Positions 40,804-50,185 of a stretch of DNA of 55,679 bases are shown here, one piece after another. The stretch comes from Clostridiales bacterium (GTDB taxonomy: Bacteria > Bacillota > Clostridia > Lachnospirales > Lachnospiraceae), in the NCBI GenBank assembly GCA_021202015.1, contig JAJQDV010000045.1:1-55679 (forward strand), read 5' to 3'. The notes under the pieces are model-generated. The model worked only from the letters and a program-made list of their open reading frames with translations. It was not told the DNA's origin and did not search any database. The stretch's first letter is position 1. Each line of letters starts with the position of its first letter. The translations under genes and the position numbers were made by a program.

Positions 40804-43299
40804 TTAATTCGTCTCTCCGCTCTGTGTGGAATCGCCCGAAGAATCTGTCGTGTCTCCCGCATTACTTTCAGATGACGATCCCTCCGTTCCCGTCGACCCG
40901 GAATCCCCGGAAGTACCCGATGAGCCGGAATCCCCGGAGCTGTCGGTATTCGCGGAAGATCCGCCTGTATCAGAGCCCGAGGACGATGTCGAATTATCCG
41001 TGTCTGATGTCGGGACATCCGCTCCGTTGATCGTGGTACCGGTATCACCGGTCGTTCCGCTGATCGTACTGTCATCATCAGCATCTTCATCGGTGCTGCC
41101 GTCATCCTCCGCTTCTTCGATATCCTCGGTCTCTTCCTCATCCTCCGTATCATCTGTCGTCTGTTCATACGTCGTTCCGGAGGATGCGGACGAAGAAATC
41201 TCCAGATCAAAATCCATCGCGTCGAGTCCATCCGTCATATACAGCATCGCCGCCGTCCATATGTAGAGAGGATATGTGTTGCCCTGCAGGCCGGAAATGG
41301 TCTTAGGCGTATCACAACCCACCCATACCGCAATCGTATAATACGGTGTATATCCGCAGAACCATCCCGCCTTGTAATCGTTTGTCGTACCGGTCTTCCC
41401 GGCCGCCGCGATATCAGAGTAAGAGGACCATTTCGCCGACGACGCGGTTCCGCTCGTGAGAACGCCCTCCAGAATATCGGTCATGGCGTCCGCCGCGCTT
41501 CGGTCATAAACGGTTTTTGTCTCCGGTTCTTCATAAATATCCTCACCATCCGAATCATAAATCGCCTCCAGGCAGTCCGTCTGCGTATACTCACCGTGAT
41601 TTTCCAGCGTGGAGTAAGCATTCGCCATCTCCACCGTGGTCACCCCGTAAGTCAGGCCGCCCAGCGCCGCGCTCAGCGTATAATCATCCGGAACGATTTT
41701 GGTAAAACACATATCCGTAACATAGGAAAGCCCCACGGAAGGCGTAATCTGGTTAAACAGCCAGTAGGCACAGCCGTTCTCACTCTTCTCGACGGCTCTG
41801 CGCAGCGTCATCTTCGTTCCGGACATCGACGAGATCGTTGAGGATGTGCTGTTTTTTGCCGTATCCACATCTATATTCGTCAATGTAGAGGAAGCGGTAT
41901 ACCCATCATTCAGAGCAGGCGTATAAACCGCAAGAGGCTTAAACGAGCTTCCCGGCTGCGCATATCCCTGATAAGCGCGGTTCAGTGAATAGACATTGCT
42001 GATATCCTCCTGGGAACGCCCGCCGATGATCGCGACGACCTTCCCGGTTTCATTGTCAATGACCGTCATCGCTCCCTGCAGTTCATAGATACCGTCATCT
42101 GTCAGATCCTCACTGAATTCCAGCTGTTCATCCAGGATCTCCTGCAGATCGCTCTGCGCCTCAAGATCGATCGTCGTATAGACCTCATATCCTCCGGTAT
42201 ACAGCTTATGCTTCGCCTGGGCGTAATACTCGTCATACTCGTCATTGTACTCCTCATACTCCTCATCGGTATCAAACTCATACTGAAACTCAAACCCGTC
42301 CAGCTTCATCAGATAACGCACTGCGCAGTTGATCGCGTAGGTAGTCTCATAATTGTAGAAGGTATCGTCCTCCTCAACCTCCGCCACCTGAATCGTCTGT
42401 TCCTTCGCTTCTTCACATTCGGCCGATGTAATATATCCGCACTCCTCCATATCGTCCAGAATCTTATCCCTGCGCGTCAGCGCGTTCTCCGGAGCCTTCA
42501 GGGGATTATAGTATTCCGGCCGGTTCGGGATGGCGCAGATATAGGCGATCTCCGAGAGCGTCAGGTCGTCCACCGACTCCCCGAAATACGTCTCGGCGGC
42601 ATCCTCGACGCCGTAAATACCGTTTGCGAAGCAGCAGGTGTTACAGTAAAATGTCATGATCTCCTCTTTGGAGTACTTTTTCGTCAGCTCCCGCGCGATA
42701 AAGATCTCCCGGATCTTGCGCAGCATCGTCTTCTCATTGGAGAGAAAAACAGTCCTCGCCAGCTGCTGCGTGATCGTGCTGGCGCCCTCCGCCACCTCCC
42801 CGCGGGTCCTGACATAATTCACGCAGACGCGGGCAATCCCCTTCATATCCACGCCGGAATTCGTCCAGAAGGTACGGTCCTCCACCGATACAAAAGCGTT
42901 CACCACATCGGCGGGAATCTCGTCATAGGTCAGAAACGTCGCGTCCGTGTCTTCTGCAAGCTCGGCAATCTTCGTGCCGTCCGCGCTGTAAATATAAGAT
43001 GTCTCCGCATATTTAAAATCATCCTCTGTACTGTTCTCCACCAGTTCCTTCGCATCGCGGGATATACTGACCAGCGTCTCGCCGGTCTGCCTGTAAAGCA
43101 TAAAATTTGCAGCCAGAAAAACTGCGACGATCACGATACAGACGGCAAGAACTGCCTTCCACAGGCACCGGAAGAAATCCTTCCGCCTCGCAATGCGAAG
43201 CTTTTCCTGATATTTCTTCGTGCTCATCGGATTTCTCTTCTGCTGCAGTTTCAGGCGTTTTACATGGGATCTGATCTTTTTCTTTCTTTTTTTAGCCAT
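40804..43299 (-). CDS. Class A penicillin-binding protein (PBP1a-like)
   Basis: An 831-residue bifunctional peptidoglycan synthase. It has a very basic cytoplasmic tail (MAKKRKKKIRSHVK), one membrane helix (about 48-68), a GT51 transglycosylase domain with SVEDRTFW (catalytic Glu140) and GASTITQQLARTVFL, and a transpeptidase domain. The latter has the nucleophile in PGSSFKPLAVY, the second motif in EKSENGC, and AAGKTGTTNDYKAGW as the third. The last 130 residues are a low-complexity Ser/Thr/Asp/Gly/Glu tail, probably extending through the wall. GAGGATTC precedes the ATG. Confidence 0.95.
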   Translation of the reverse strand: MAKKRKKKIRSHVKRLKLQQKRNPMSTKKYQEKLRIARRKDFFRCLWKAVLAVCIVIVAVFLAANFMLYRQTGETLVSISRDAKELVENSTEDDFKYAETSYIYSADGTKIAELAEDTDATFLTYDEIPADVVNAFVSVEDRTFWTNSGVDMKGIARVCVNYVRTRGEVAEGASTITQQLARTVFLSNEKTMLRKIREIFIARELTKKYSKEEIMTFYCNTCCFANGIYGVEDAAETYFGESVDDLTLSEIAYICAIPNRPEYYNPLKAPENALTRRDKILDDMEECGYITSAECEEAKEQTIQVAEVEEDDTFYNYETTYAINCAVRYLMKLDGFEFQYEFDTDEEYEEYNDEYDEYYAQAKHKLYTGGYEVYTTIDLEAQSDLQEILDEQLEFSEDLTDDGIYELQGAMTVIDNETGKVVAIIGGRSQEDISNVYSLNRAYQGYAQPGSSFKPLAVYTPALNDGYTASSTLTNIDVDTAKNSTSSTISSMSGTKMTLRRAVEKSENGCAYWLFNQITPSVGLSYVTDMCFTKIVPDDYTLSAALGGLTYGVTTVEMANAYSTLENHGEYTQTDCLEAIYDSDGEDIYEEPETKTVYDRSAADAMTDILEGVLTSGTASSAKWSSYSDIAAAGKTGTTNDYKAGWFCGYTPYYTIAVWVGCDTPKTISGLQGNTYPLYIWTAAMLYMTDGLDAMDFDLEISSSASSGTTYEQTTDDTEDEEETEDIEEAEDDGSTDEDADDDSTISGTTGDTGTTINGADVPTSDTDNSTSSSGSDTGGSSANTDSSGDSGSSGTSGDSGSTGTEGSSSESNAGDTTDSSGDSTQSGETN

Positions 43300-43402
43300 G
43301 AGAATCCTCCTGTTGCTCTCTTCACACGGTTCCCAGTATTATACATGAAAACTTCCGGATTGTAAATCCGTTGCTTTCGAATGCAGCATAAAACACAAAA
43401 AA

Positions 43403-43455
43403 ACCGCCAATATTCCATGATCATCAGCTTATCATAAAAATACTGGCGGTTTTTT
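43403..43455. terminator. Terminator between carD and the PBP gene
   Basis: ACCGCCA (43403-43409) pairs with TGGCGGT (43444-43450), with A- and T-runs on the outer sides. The loop is long but AT-rich. It can stop transcription in both directions. Confidence 0.65.
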
Positions 43456-43514
43456 CTGTTCAAATACTTATTTCAATCCACGCTACCCTCGCGGGGAACG
43501 ACATCAGAACCGGA

Positions 43515-44021
43515 TCATCCGTCCTTTTCGAGGGAATCATGGATGTAAGACTCCATCTCCTCCCTCGGCTTGCCCAGCGCGACCGAAAGCTCCCCGTAAA
43601 GTTCCTGCTCCGCCGCCTTCAGATAACGCTCATCCAGGGCGGTAATCTTTTTTCCTACCGCAAGCCGCTCGGTTTTCCGGACATACAGCGCCTTGATAAT
43701 GCTGACCCACTCGCGGACACTGCAGGTCAGCAGAGCTTCTTTATAGCTGGCCTCGCGCCTCTTTTCATCAGGTACCTTCAGCTGTTCGATCTGCGGAATC
43801 TCATCGATCAGCTGATGCGCCTCCTCCGGGGACATCACGCGCCGGATCACAGCCTTTGTGCTGTCCGTCGGCAAATATACGGTTCCTCTGCTGTTCTGAA
43901 TCGGCCGCATGATATAATACAGCCGATTCTTGTCTACGCCCGGAATATCCACATTCGATATGTCCTGGATCTGACAAACACCCTTGCTGCCATAAACAAC
44001 ATATTCTCCTTTTTCAAACAT
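43515..44021 (-). CDS. CarD family transcriptional regulator
   Basis: A 168-residue RNA-polymerase-binding regulator. The N-terminal Tudor-like domain is MFEKGEYVVYGSKGVCQIQD, with YYIMRPIQNSRGTVYLPTDS. The C-terminal part is all-helical (EWVSIIKALYVRKTERLAVGKKIT), the part that in CarD contacts promoter DNA. The ATG at 44021 follows AAGGAGAAAAAA; the extra 11 residues of the longer frame span that site and are discarded. Monocistronic, upstream of the PBP gene. Confidence 0.9.
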   Translation of the reverse strand: MFEKGEYVVYGSKGVCQIQDISNVDIPGVDKNRLYYIMRPIQNSRGTVYLPTDSTKAVIRRVMSPEEAHQLIDEIPQIEQLKVPDEKRREASYKEALLTCSVREWVSIIKALYVRKTERLAVGKKITALDERYLKAAEQELYGELSVALGKPREEMESYIHDSLEKDG

Positions 44022-44134
44022 TTTTTTCTCCTTCGGGAAAACATATACCCTCAACCAATATTTCCCTTATCAACCAATCACTGCTTCATTAGATAAGAGT
44101 ATACCACATTTTTCCCGAAATGTCAGTAAAAAAA

Positions 44135-44419
44135 TTAAATTGTCTGTCTATTATAGCATTTCACGGACCGGATCGGAACGTTTGCAAACAGCGCCGGCAG
44201 GCCTCTTTCTCCCTCCTCCGTCCCGGCCTGCAGAATCCGGATTTCCAGCTCTTCCGTGTCAATTTCAATATATTTGGAGATCGCCTTCACAATATCGGCA
44301 CGTATCATTTCCAATACCTCCGGCGAACAGTTCACCCTGTCCGAGACAAGGAGAAGCTTCAGCCTGTCCTTTGCCAGACTCCCGGAGTTTTTTTTACAAA
44401 AAAATATCCCAACTCCCAC
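44135..44419 (-). CDS. minE: Cell division topological factor MinE
   Basis: A 94-residue protein that stimulates MinD ATPase and drives Min oscillation. Shows KNSGSLAKDRLKLLLVSDRVNCSPEV at the N-terminus (split here by the usual membrane-binding and MinD-contact segments), and IVKAISKYIEIDTEELEI. It lies 11 bp after minD. Min oscillation with MinE is found in many clostridia and replaces the DivIVA/MinJ system. Confidence 0.94.
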   Translation of the reverse strand: MGVGIFFCKKNSGSLAKDRLKLLLVSDRVNCSPEVLEMIRADIVKAISKYIEIDTEELEIRILQAGTEEGERGLPALFANVPIRSVKCYNRQTI

Positions 44420-44430
44420 GGCCGTCCCTC

Positions 44431-45222
44431 CTATTTTTTGTGAAACCGGTTTCTGAACTTTCCGAACATGCCCTTTTTTTCTTCCAGATTCAGGAAATCC
44501 ACTTCTTCCCCCAGAATCCGCCGGGCAATATTCAGATAAGCCTGTCCCGCGAGACAGGCGGATCCCGCCAGGGGTTCTCCGCGGTTTGCCGAGACTACGA
44601 TATTCTCATCGTCGGGAACCGCACCGATCAGAGGGATTGCCAGGATCTCGCAGACATCCTCCACCGACATCATATCCCCGCGCCGGACCAGTTCCATGCG
44701 GACACGGTTGACGATCAGCTCCGTCTGCCGGATCCCGTTTGTCTCCAGAAGCCCGATGATACGGTCCGCATCGCGGATCGCGGAGACCTCCGGCGTCGTC
44801 ACGACAACTGCCCGGTCCGCCCCGGCTATGGCATTCTGAAATCCCTGTTCGATTCCCGCCGGACAGTCCAGCAGGATAAAATCAAACTCCTCCCGCAGCT
44901 CATCCGTCAGTTTTTTCATCTGCTCCGGTTTGACGGAGGATTTGTCTCTCGTCTGCGCGGACGGAAGCAGATACAGCTCCGTATATTTTTTGTCGCGTAT
45001 CAGCGCCTGGCGGACACGGCAGTTTCCTTCCACCACATCGACCAGATTATATACGATACGGTTCTCCAGTCCCATCACCACGTCCAGATTACGAAGCCCG
45101 ATATCCGTGTCGATCATGACCGCCTTTTTCTTCATCTGAGCAAGTCCTGTCCCGATATTCGCCGTAGTCGTCGTCTTTCCGACGCCGCCCTTGCCGGAGG
45201 TGATCACTATCACTTCACTCAT
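44431..45222 (-). CDS. minD: Septum site-determining protein MinD
   Basis: A 263-residue deviant Walker ATPase. The P-loop is ITSGKGGVGKTTTTANIG (about 6-23), then DTDIGLRNLDVVMGLENR and LDCPAGIEQGFQNA. The C-terminus ends in a basic, amphipathic helix (MFGKFRNRFHKK) that binds the membrane. It recruits MinC to block division away from midcell. Located 19 bp after minC. Confidence 0.96.
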   Translation of the reverse strand: MSEVIVITSGKGGVGKTTTTANIGTGLAQMKKKAVMIDTDIGLRNLDVVMGLENRIVYNLVDVVEGNCRVRQALIRDKKYTELYLLPSAQTRDKSSVKPEQMKKLTDELREEFDFILLDCPAGIEQGFQNAIAGADRAVVVTTPEVSAIRDADRIIGLLETNGIRQTELIVNRVRMELVRRGDMMSVEDVCEILAIPLIGAVPDDENIVVSANRGEPLAGSACLAGQAYLNIARRILGEEVDFLNLEEKKGMFGKFRNRFHKK

Positions 45223-45241
45223 GCTGCATATCCTCCATCAC

Positions 45242-45922
45242 CTACATTTGATTATGAATTATTGGCTCGATGTAAATATCTCCGCCCTTCACCACCGCCA
45301 TCTGCGGCTGTTCGGCAGCCGGAGTCTTCTCTTTGTGCCTCAGGATACGCGCCCGTTTCTTTTTTTCCGGGATCCTGGCCAGGACGTCCCCGATCTGGAG
45401 CTGTGTCGGATGCATCTCAAGCGCGGCGATAAAACAGTTCTCATTTCCGGCAGCGCCCGCATAGGCATTCCCCCGAAGCGCGCCGAGCACAATAATATTC
45501 CCCTGTGAAATAATCCTGGCATCCGGATTCACGTCTCCGACGACCACGATACCGGACACGCTCTCCAGAACCTGTCCGGCCTGGAGGCTGCCTCTGTAGA
45601 ACTCGCCGTTCTTCCCGGCTTCGGTCTCATTATATGTATCGATCTGTTTTTTAAACATGTCTTCATGCGCTTTATCATTATCAATCACGCAGATCACCGT
45701 GATGTCCGTGTGGTCCGTGATCGCCTCGACGAGCCGGAAACTCTCCTCCGGCGTCAGATCGCGCCCCTCAAAGGCAACCGCCAGCTTTGCGTCCTTAAAA
45801 AATTTCCTGGAGTCCTCAAATTTTTCGATGACGGCTCCCAGAAGATCGGCAAACGGCATGTCCGGATCCAATATTAACTGAATGCCATATTTGTTGCTTT
45901 TGATCATTACTGCCTGTGACAT
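45242..45922 (-). CDS. minC: Septum site-determining protein MinC
   Basis: A 226-residue FtsZ inhibitor. The N-terminal domain starts MIKSNKYGIQLILD. The C-terminal beta-helix domain is clear: GSLQAGQVLESVSGIVVVGD, VNPDARIISQGNIIVLGAL and GNAYAGAAGNENCFIAAL, the signature that binds MinD. The last 40 residues form a basic and Pro-containing tail. First gene of minC-minD-minE with its own promoter. Confidence 0.95.
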   Translation of the reverse strand: MSQAVMIKSNKYGIQLILDPDMPFADLLGAVIEKFEDSRKFFKDAKLAVAFEGRDLTPEESFRLVEAITDHTDITVICVIDNDKAHEDMFKKQIDTYNETEAGKNGEFYRGSLQAGQVLESVSGIVVVGDVNPDARIISQGNIIVLGALRGNAYAGAAGNENCFIAALEMHPTQLQIGDVLARIPEKKKRARILRHKEKTPAAEQPQMAVVKGGDIYIEPIIHNQM

Positions 45923-45968
45923 ATATTCCTCCTGATTCTACTTTAAACGGATCTGCCCTGTCGTTCCT

Positions 45969-45997
45969 ATTATAGCGATTCCCGGCAAATATGCAAA
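45969..45997 (-). promoter_or_regulatory. Promoter of minCDE
   Basis: The minus strand reads TTTGCA (45992-45997), 17 bp, TATAAT (45969-45974), about 45 bp before the minC ATG. Confidence 0.65.
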
Positions 45998-46060
45998 GAT
46001 TTTCCGATCAAAATAAAATATTCGTACATAAACACCCTGAATTTTCGGGTTCTCATCCCC

Positions 46061-46088
46061 TTGCATTTTTCTCTAACAGGTATATAAT
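46061..46088 (+). promoter_or_regulatory. Promoter of the first MATE gene
   Basis: TTGCAT (46061-46066), 16 bp, TATAAT (46083-46088). It overlaps the longer open frame, which supports the later start at 46157. Confidence 0.65.
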
Positions 46089-46156
46089 AAATGCAGTACG
46101 AAAAAACAAGAAAATTTACGATAACTGTTAAAATTCATTCGTTAAAGGGGCAGAAA

Positions 46157-47551
46157 ATGGAAGCGGTAAAGGAAACCTTTTTTACAAGGGATCGGGATTT
46201 CTATAAGTCATTGTTCCGCATGCTGATTTTCGTCGCGCTGCAGAACGTGATTGCCTACAGCGTGAACATGGCGGATAATATCATGCTGGGCAGCTACAGT
46301 CAGGAAGCGCTGTCCGGCGCGGCGACAGTCAACCAGATCTTTTTTATGGTACAGCAGTTCGCTCTCTCCATCGGCAATACACTGGTCGCCCTGGCCGCCC
46401 AGTACTGGGGCAAGAAGCAGATCGAGCCGATCCGCATCCTGACCGGCATCTCCCTGAAGCTCAGCCTTATTGTAGCAGCCTGCATCCTCTTTATATGCGG
46501 CTGTTTCCCGGAGCTTGTACTGCGGATCTTTACCAACTCGCCGGAGATCATTGCTGAAGGCAAATCCTATCTGACGCTCGTCATGTGGTCCTTCGCACTG
46601 TATATCGTCAGCAATGTGCTGATGTCCGTGCTGCGCGCCGTCGGCACGGTCAATATCTCCTTTATCGTGTCGATCATCTCCCTTGTCGTCAATGTGAGCA
46701 TCAACTATGTTTTGATCTTCGGCAAGTTCGGTTTTCCGGAGATGGGTATCCGCGGCGCTGCCATCGGCACCCTGATTGCCAGAGCCCTGGAGTTTCTGAT
46801 CATCCTTATCTACCTGCTGCGGGTGGATAAGAAGCTGCACCTGCTCCATAAGGACATCTGGAAATTCAACCGCGAGCTGAAACACGATTACACGAAACTG
46901 TATCTGCCGGCCATGTGCGCCCAGGTGCTCTGGGGCGTGTCCGTTCCGATGCAGACCGCCATCCTCGGCCATCTGTCCGCCGACGCCATCGCGGCCAACT
47001 CCGTAGCGACGACCTTTTATCAGTACTTTAAGGTCGTCGTCCTCGCCATGAGCGCCACCTCGGCGGCCCTCATCGGCAATACCATCGGACGCGGGGATAT
47101 GCGCCGGATCAAATCGGACGCCCGTACCATGTCCGTGATCGATATCATCATCGGCGTGATCCTCGGTCTCGGACTGATCGCACTGCGGGGACCTCTGCTT
47201 GAAATGTACGTGCTGAACGACAACGCTACCACACTCGCCATCCAGATGATCTTTCTGCTGGGAATCGTTATGATGTCCATGTCCTACCAGATGCCGGTCA
47301 GCTTCGGCGTGATGCAGGGCGGAGGCGACGCACCCTTCCTTATGAAGATGAACATGATCAGTACCTGGTGCATTGTGATGCCGCTGTCTTTCATGGCGGC
47401 CTTCTGGTGGAAGCTGCCGGTGATCCTTGTCGTGCTCGTCATCCAGTCGGATCAGTTCTTCAAATGTGTGCCGGTATTTTTGCATTTCCGGTCTTATAAA
47501 TGGATCAAAAAGCTGACGCGGGAGGAAAATACGGAGATCGCCCATGAATAA
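46157..47551 (+). CDS. MATE family efflux transporter (first)
   Basis: A 464-residue exporter with about twelve membrane helices that uses a cation gradient to expel drugs or metabolites. Typical stretches are MLGSYSQEALSGAATVNQIFF near the N-terminus, ALAAQYWGKKQ, and the pseudo-symmetric GNTIGRGDMRRIKSDA in the second half. The ATG at 46157 follows AAAGGGGCAGAAA; the 22 residues upstream in frame lie over the promoter. Its stop overlaps the MerR start by 8 bp (ATGAATAA), so the two are co-translated. Confidence 0.93.
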   Translation: MEAVKETFFTRDRDFYKSLFRMLIFVALQNVIAYSVNMADNIMLGSYSQEALSGAATVNQIFFMVQQFALSIGNTLVALAAQYWGKKQIEPIRILTGISLKLSLIVAACILFICGCFPELVLRIFTNSPEIIAEGKSYLTLVMWSFALYIVSNVLMSVLRAVGTVNISFIVSIISLVVNVSINYVLIFGKFGFPEMGIRGAAIGTLIARALEFLIILIYLLRVDKKLHLLHKDIWKFNRELKHDYTKLYLPAMCAQVLWGVSVPMQTAILGHLSADAIAANSVATTFYQYFKVVVLAMSATSAALIGNTIGRGDMRRIKSDARTMSVIDIIIGVILGLGLIALRGPLLEMYVLNDNATTLAIQMIFLLGIVMMSMSYQMPVSFGVMQGGGDAPFLMKMNMISTWCIVMPLSFMAAFWWKLPVILVVLVIQSDQFFKCVPVFLHFRSYKWIKKLTREENTEIAHE

Positions 47552-48350
47552 TTATCTTACCATCGGAGAGTTTGCGAAACTTCGGGGAGTGAACATCAAT
47601 TCTCTGCTTTACTATGAGAAGCTTGGCATTCTTCTTCCTGCTTACACCGATCCCCACAGCAGATACCGCTATTATGCACCCGAACAACTGTCCACGCTCG
47701 ATATTATTCTTCTTTGCATCAATCTGGATATCCCGCTAAAAGACCTGAAAAAATATCAGGATGAAAACGCATATTGGCAAAAAAAAATGCTGGAAGACGG
47801 CAAACGGATTGCAGAAGATAAAATCCGCAGGATGCAGAACGACCTGCGTAAAATAGAATCTTCCCTGAAATGCCAGGAAGAACAGCACAGATATGCAGGC
47901 TGTGACGGAATTTATCAAAGAGAAATTGCTTCCCGCTTTTATATTGTGGAAGAGTACTTCGGGGAATTGGCGAACATAACTCATTTTGGAAAGATTTCTA
48001 CCCATCTGTTTGACTATGCTGAAAATAAAGGCTTTTCCACGGTTCTTCCATCGGGATATATGTTTGCATTCAACGATGGGGAAGTTCGACAGTTTCTTTT
48101 TTATGAGGTTCTTCCTGCCGGGAAGAAAGACGAAAAGATAATTGAAATACCGAAAGGCATTTATTCCTGTCTGCAGATAAAGTTTGAGCCTGATATGGAT
48201 CATATCCATTTTCTCGAGCACCATTTTGGTTCTTCTGATAAACGCCTCGCGATCGTATCGAATCTGATCCGTGATAAGCTGCAGATCAACAGCAGATACA
48301 ATGAGATACAGGTGATTGACGGATATACAATACCGGACAGCAGGAGGTAA
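47544..48350 (+). CDS. MerR family regulator, BmrR-like
   Basis: A 268-residue activator. The N-terminal winged HTH is MNNYLTIGEFAKLRGVNIN with LLYYEKLGIL, followed by a dimerisation helix (about 85-125). The C-terminal half (from about 130) resembles a GyrI-like multidrug-binding domain (IPKGIYSCLQIKFEP). The gene overlaps the first MATE gene but is more AT-rich, so it may have been joined later. A 19-bp-spaced promoter with a dyad, typical of MerR targets, lies before the second MATE gene and is its probable target. Confidence 0.88.
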   Translation: MNNYLTIGEFAKLRGVNINSLLYYEKLGILLPAYTDPHSRYRYYAPEQLSTLDIILLCINLDIPLKDLKKYQDENAYWQKKMLEDGKRIAEDKIRRMQNDLRKIESSLKCQEEQHRYAGCDGIYQREIASRFYIVEEYFGELANITHFGKISTHLFDYAENKGFSTVLPSGYMFAFNDGEVRQFLFYEVLPAGKKDEKIIEIPKGIYSCLQIKFEPDMDHIHFLEHHFGSSDKRLAIVSNLIRDKLQINSRYNEIQVIDGYTIPDSRR

Positions 48351-48382
48351 AATACTGCCCGGTATTTTCGTATAGAGGATTT

Positions 48383-49759
48383 TCAACCCGGAACCGGAAA
48401 TATCTTATTCCAGTTCCTCTTAAGAAGCACCACGGAAATGATGAACGCGATCCCGTCAACGATCGCTTCTGCCCAGAGAACGCCTGTCACTCCCATAATG
48501 TGTGCCAGGATAACCATACACAGCGGAACCAGCACAATCTGTTTTACAAACGTATTAATGGATGCCTGCAGAGGTTTCCCTACAGACTGGAAAAAAATAC
48601 TGGTACTGTTCTGCACTCCGTTTACAATGCAGAGCATCATATAAATACGCAGACACATGACGGCGAATTCGTTATAAAGCTCGCTTTCCGATCCGAAGAG
48701 CGAGATAAGGGACATCGGGAATACCTGGATGATAACAGTAGCCAAAACCAGGAACACGGTGCTGGTGAGTATGGCAATCTTAAACGTAGCCTTTGTGCGT
48801 GCATACTTGCCCGCGCCATAGTTATAGCCGATGATTGGCTGTGAACCGGTAATAACACCCTGTATTACGTTGATGGCCACCTGATTAATCTTAACGGTAA
48901 TGCCAAAGGCAGCCACGGTGATATCCGCGCCGTATTTAGACAGTGCTCCATGGAGAGCAAGCAGATTGTTGGCCACAGCGGAGATTAACGCGAAAGAGAG
49001 CTGCAAAATAAAGCTGGCGAAGCCAAGGCCGGCAATGCTTTTAATAACGGATATATTTGGCCGGAAATATCTTTTGCGGATATCAATATTTTTAAACCTT
49101 GGTACGTAGGACAGCACCCACAGAACATTTATCAGTTCGCCAAGCACGGTGGCGATCGCGGCTCCCCGTACGCCCCATCCCAACTTCAAACAGAAAAGCG
49201 CGTCCAGTACAATATTTGAACCACAGGCTACCAGCAGTCCGATCATACCGTAAGTGGCACCTCCATCCACACGGATACACGAGGTAAGCGGATTGAGAAT
49301 TGCCATGAGAGGAAAACCGATTGCGATGATCGAACCATAAGCCATTGCATACGGCAAAGAGTTTTCGGAAGCCCCAAACAGCCAGCACAAAGGTTCCAAT
49401 GCGAGCCAGGTGATGACCATCACGGTCAGTCCCATGATCAGTGACATGGCAAAGGTATTACAAACGCCTGTGGATGCAATTTCGCGGTTCCCTTTTCCCT
49501 GTTGAAGACTCGTATACGATGCGCAGCCATCACCCCAAAGCATGGCGATCGCCAACATAGTTATCATAATGGGGTAGATAATGTTTGTCGCGGCGTTACC
49601 CAGATATCCGACGCTCTGCCCTATAAAAATCTGGTCAACAATATTATAGAGCGCATTTACGACCAGCGCAACGGTAGACGGGACTGTGTAGTGAGGGATC
49701 AGCCAGCTAAGCGGCTTCGTACCTAATGGATTTTGGGCAACCGTTTCTTTCTCATTCAT
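48383..49759 (-). CDS. MATE family efflux transporter (second)
   Basis: A 458-residue transporter with about twelve helices, not closely similar to the first one. It has IDQIFIGQSVGYLGNAATNIIYP and QGKGNREIASTGVCN near the N-terminus and VITGSQPIIGYNYGAGKYARTKAT in the second half. These resemble the MepA-like branch (multidrug efflux). It is convergent with the merR gene (32 bp between stops). GGAGGAAGATAAACAG precedes the ATG. Confidence 0.93.
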   Translation of the reverse strand: MNEKETVAQNPLGTKPLSWLIPHYTVPSTVALVVNALYNIVDQIFIGQSVGYLGNAATNIIYPIMITMLAIAMLWGDGCASYTSLQQGKGNREIASTGVCNTFAMSLIMGLTVMVITWLALEPLCWLFGASENSLPYAMAYGSIIAIGFPLMAILNPLTSCIRVDGGATYGMIGLLVACGSNIVLDALFCLKLGWGVRGAAIATVLGELINVLWVLSYVPRFKNIDIRKRYFRPNISVIKSIAGLGFASFILQLSFALISAVANNLLALHGALSKYGADITVAAFGITVKINQVAINVIQGVITGSQPIIGYNYGAGKYARTKATFKIAILTSTVFLVLATVIIQVFPMSLISLFGSESELYNEFAVMCLRIYMMLCIVNGVQNSTSIFFQSVGKPLQASINTFVKQIVLVPLCMVILAHIMGVTGVLWAEAIVDGIAFIISVVLLKRNWNKIFPVPG

Positions 49760-49785
49760 TCTGTTTATCTTCCTCCGGCCTGTTT

Positions 49786-49816
49786 ATTTTAAACCCCACC
49801 ATAATAATGGAGTCAA
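49786..49816 (-). promoter_or_regulatory. MerR-type promoter with 19-bp spacer before the second MATE gene
   Basis: The minus strand reads TTGACT (49811-49816), a 19-bp spacer, TAAAAT (49786-49791). The spacer contains the dyad CCATTATTATGG. Long spacers with a central dyad are the hallmark of MerR-activated promoters. Confidence 0.6.
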
Positions 49817-49929
49817 TGAGCAAATAAAATAGTATATGCTCTGCTTCTGTACAGGCGCAGTCAGGATACACCGGTTTCTGTTGAGGAATATTACAAACCA
49901 TTGTATTAAAAGAGACACCTCCAGAGAAT

Positions 49930-50159
49930 ATGAAACTTGCGGATATTTTAAAGGAAGCAAAAGAATTGCATGAATATTCTCTCTGGTATACAGAGAGGAG
50001 AAAGACTAAAAACAGCTGATAATTATTTTGCCGGTATCCACCAACGGAGAACCTGACTAGGAGTACATGGAGCAGTATAGAAAAATTCTGCGCGAAAAAC
50101 TAAGCATGTTAAAAGAAACATACATAGTACCAGAAAGGAGGCTATTCCTGTATATGTGA
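49930..50159 (+). pseudogene. Degraded small reading frames (possible XRE regulator remnant)
   Basis: Two short frames, 49930-50019 (29 residues, MKLADILKEAKELHEYSL at the start, like the first helix of XRE-type repressors) and 50067-50159 (30 residues, not recognised), are separated by stop codons. No intact HTH remains. The whole stretch 49817-50185 is AT-rich and otherwise empty. It is probably decayed accessory DNA. Confidence 0.3.
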
Positions 50160-50185
50160 CAATGCAGGCGTATGGTCTTGGATTT

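Noticed and set aside
46208-47545. 445-residue minus-strand open frame opposite the first MATE gene
   Set aside because: His/Asp/Gly-rich shadow of a membrane-protein gene on the other strand; no start signal or family pattern.
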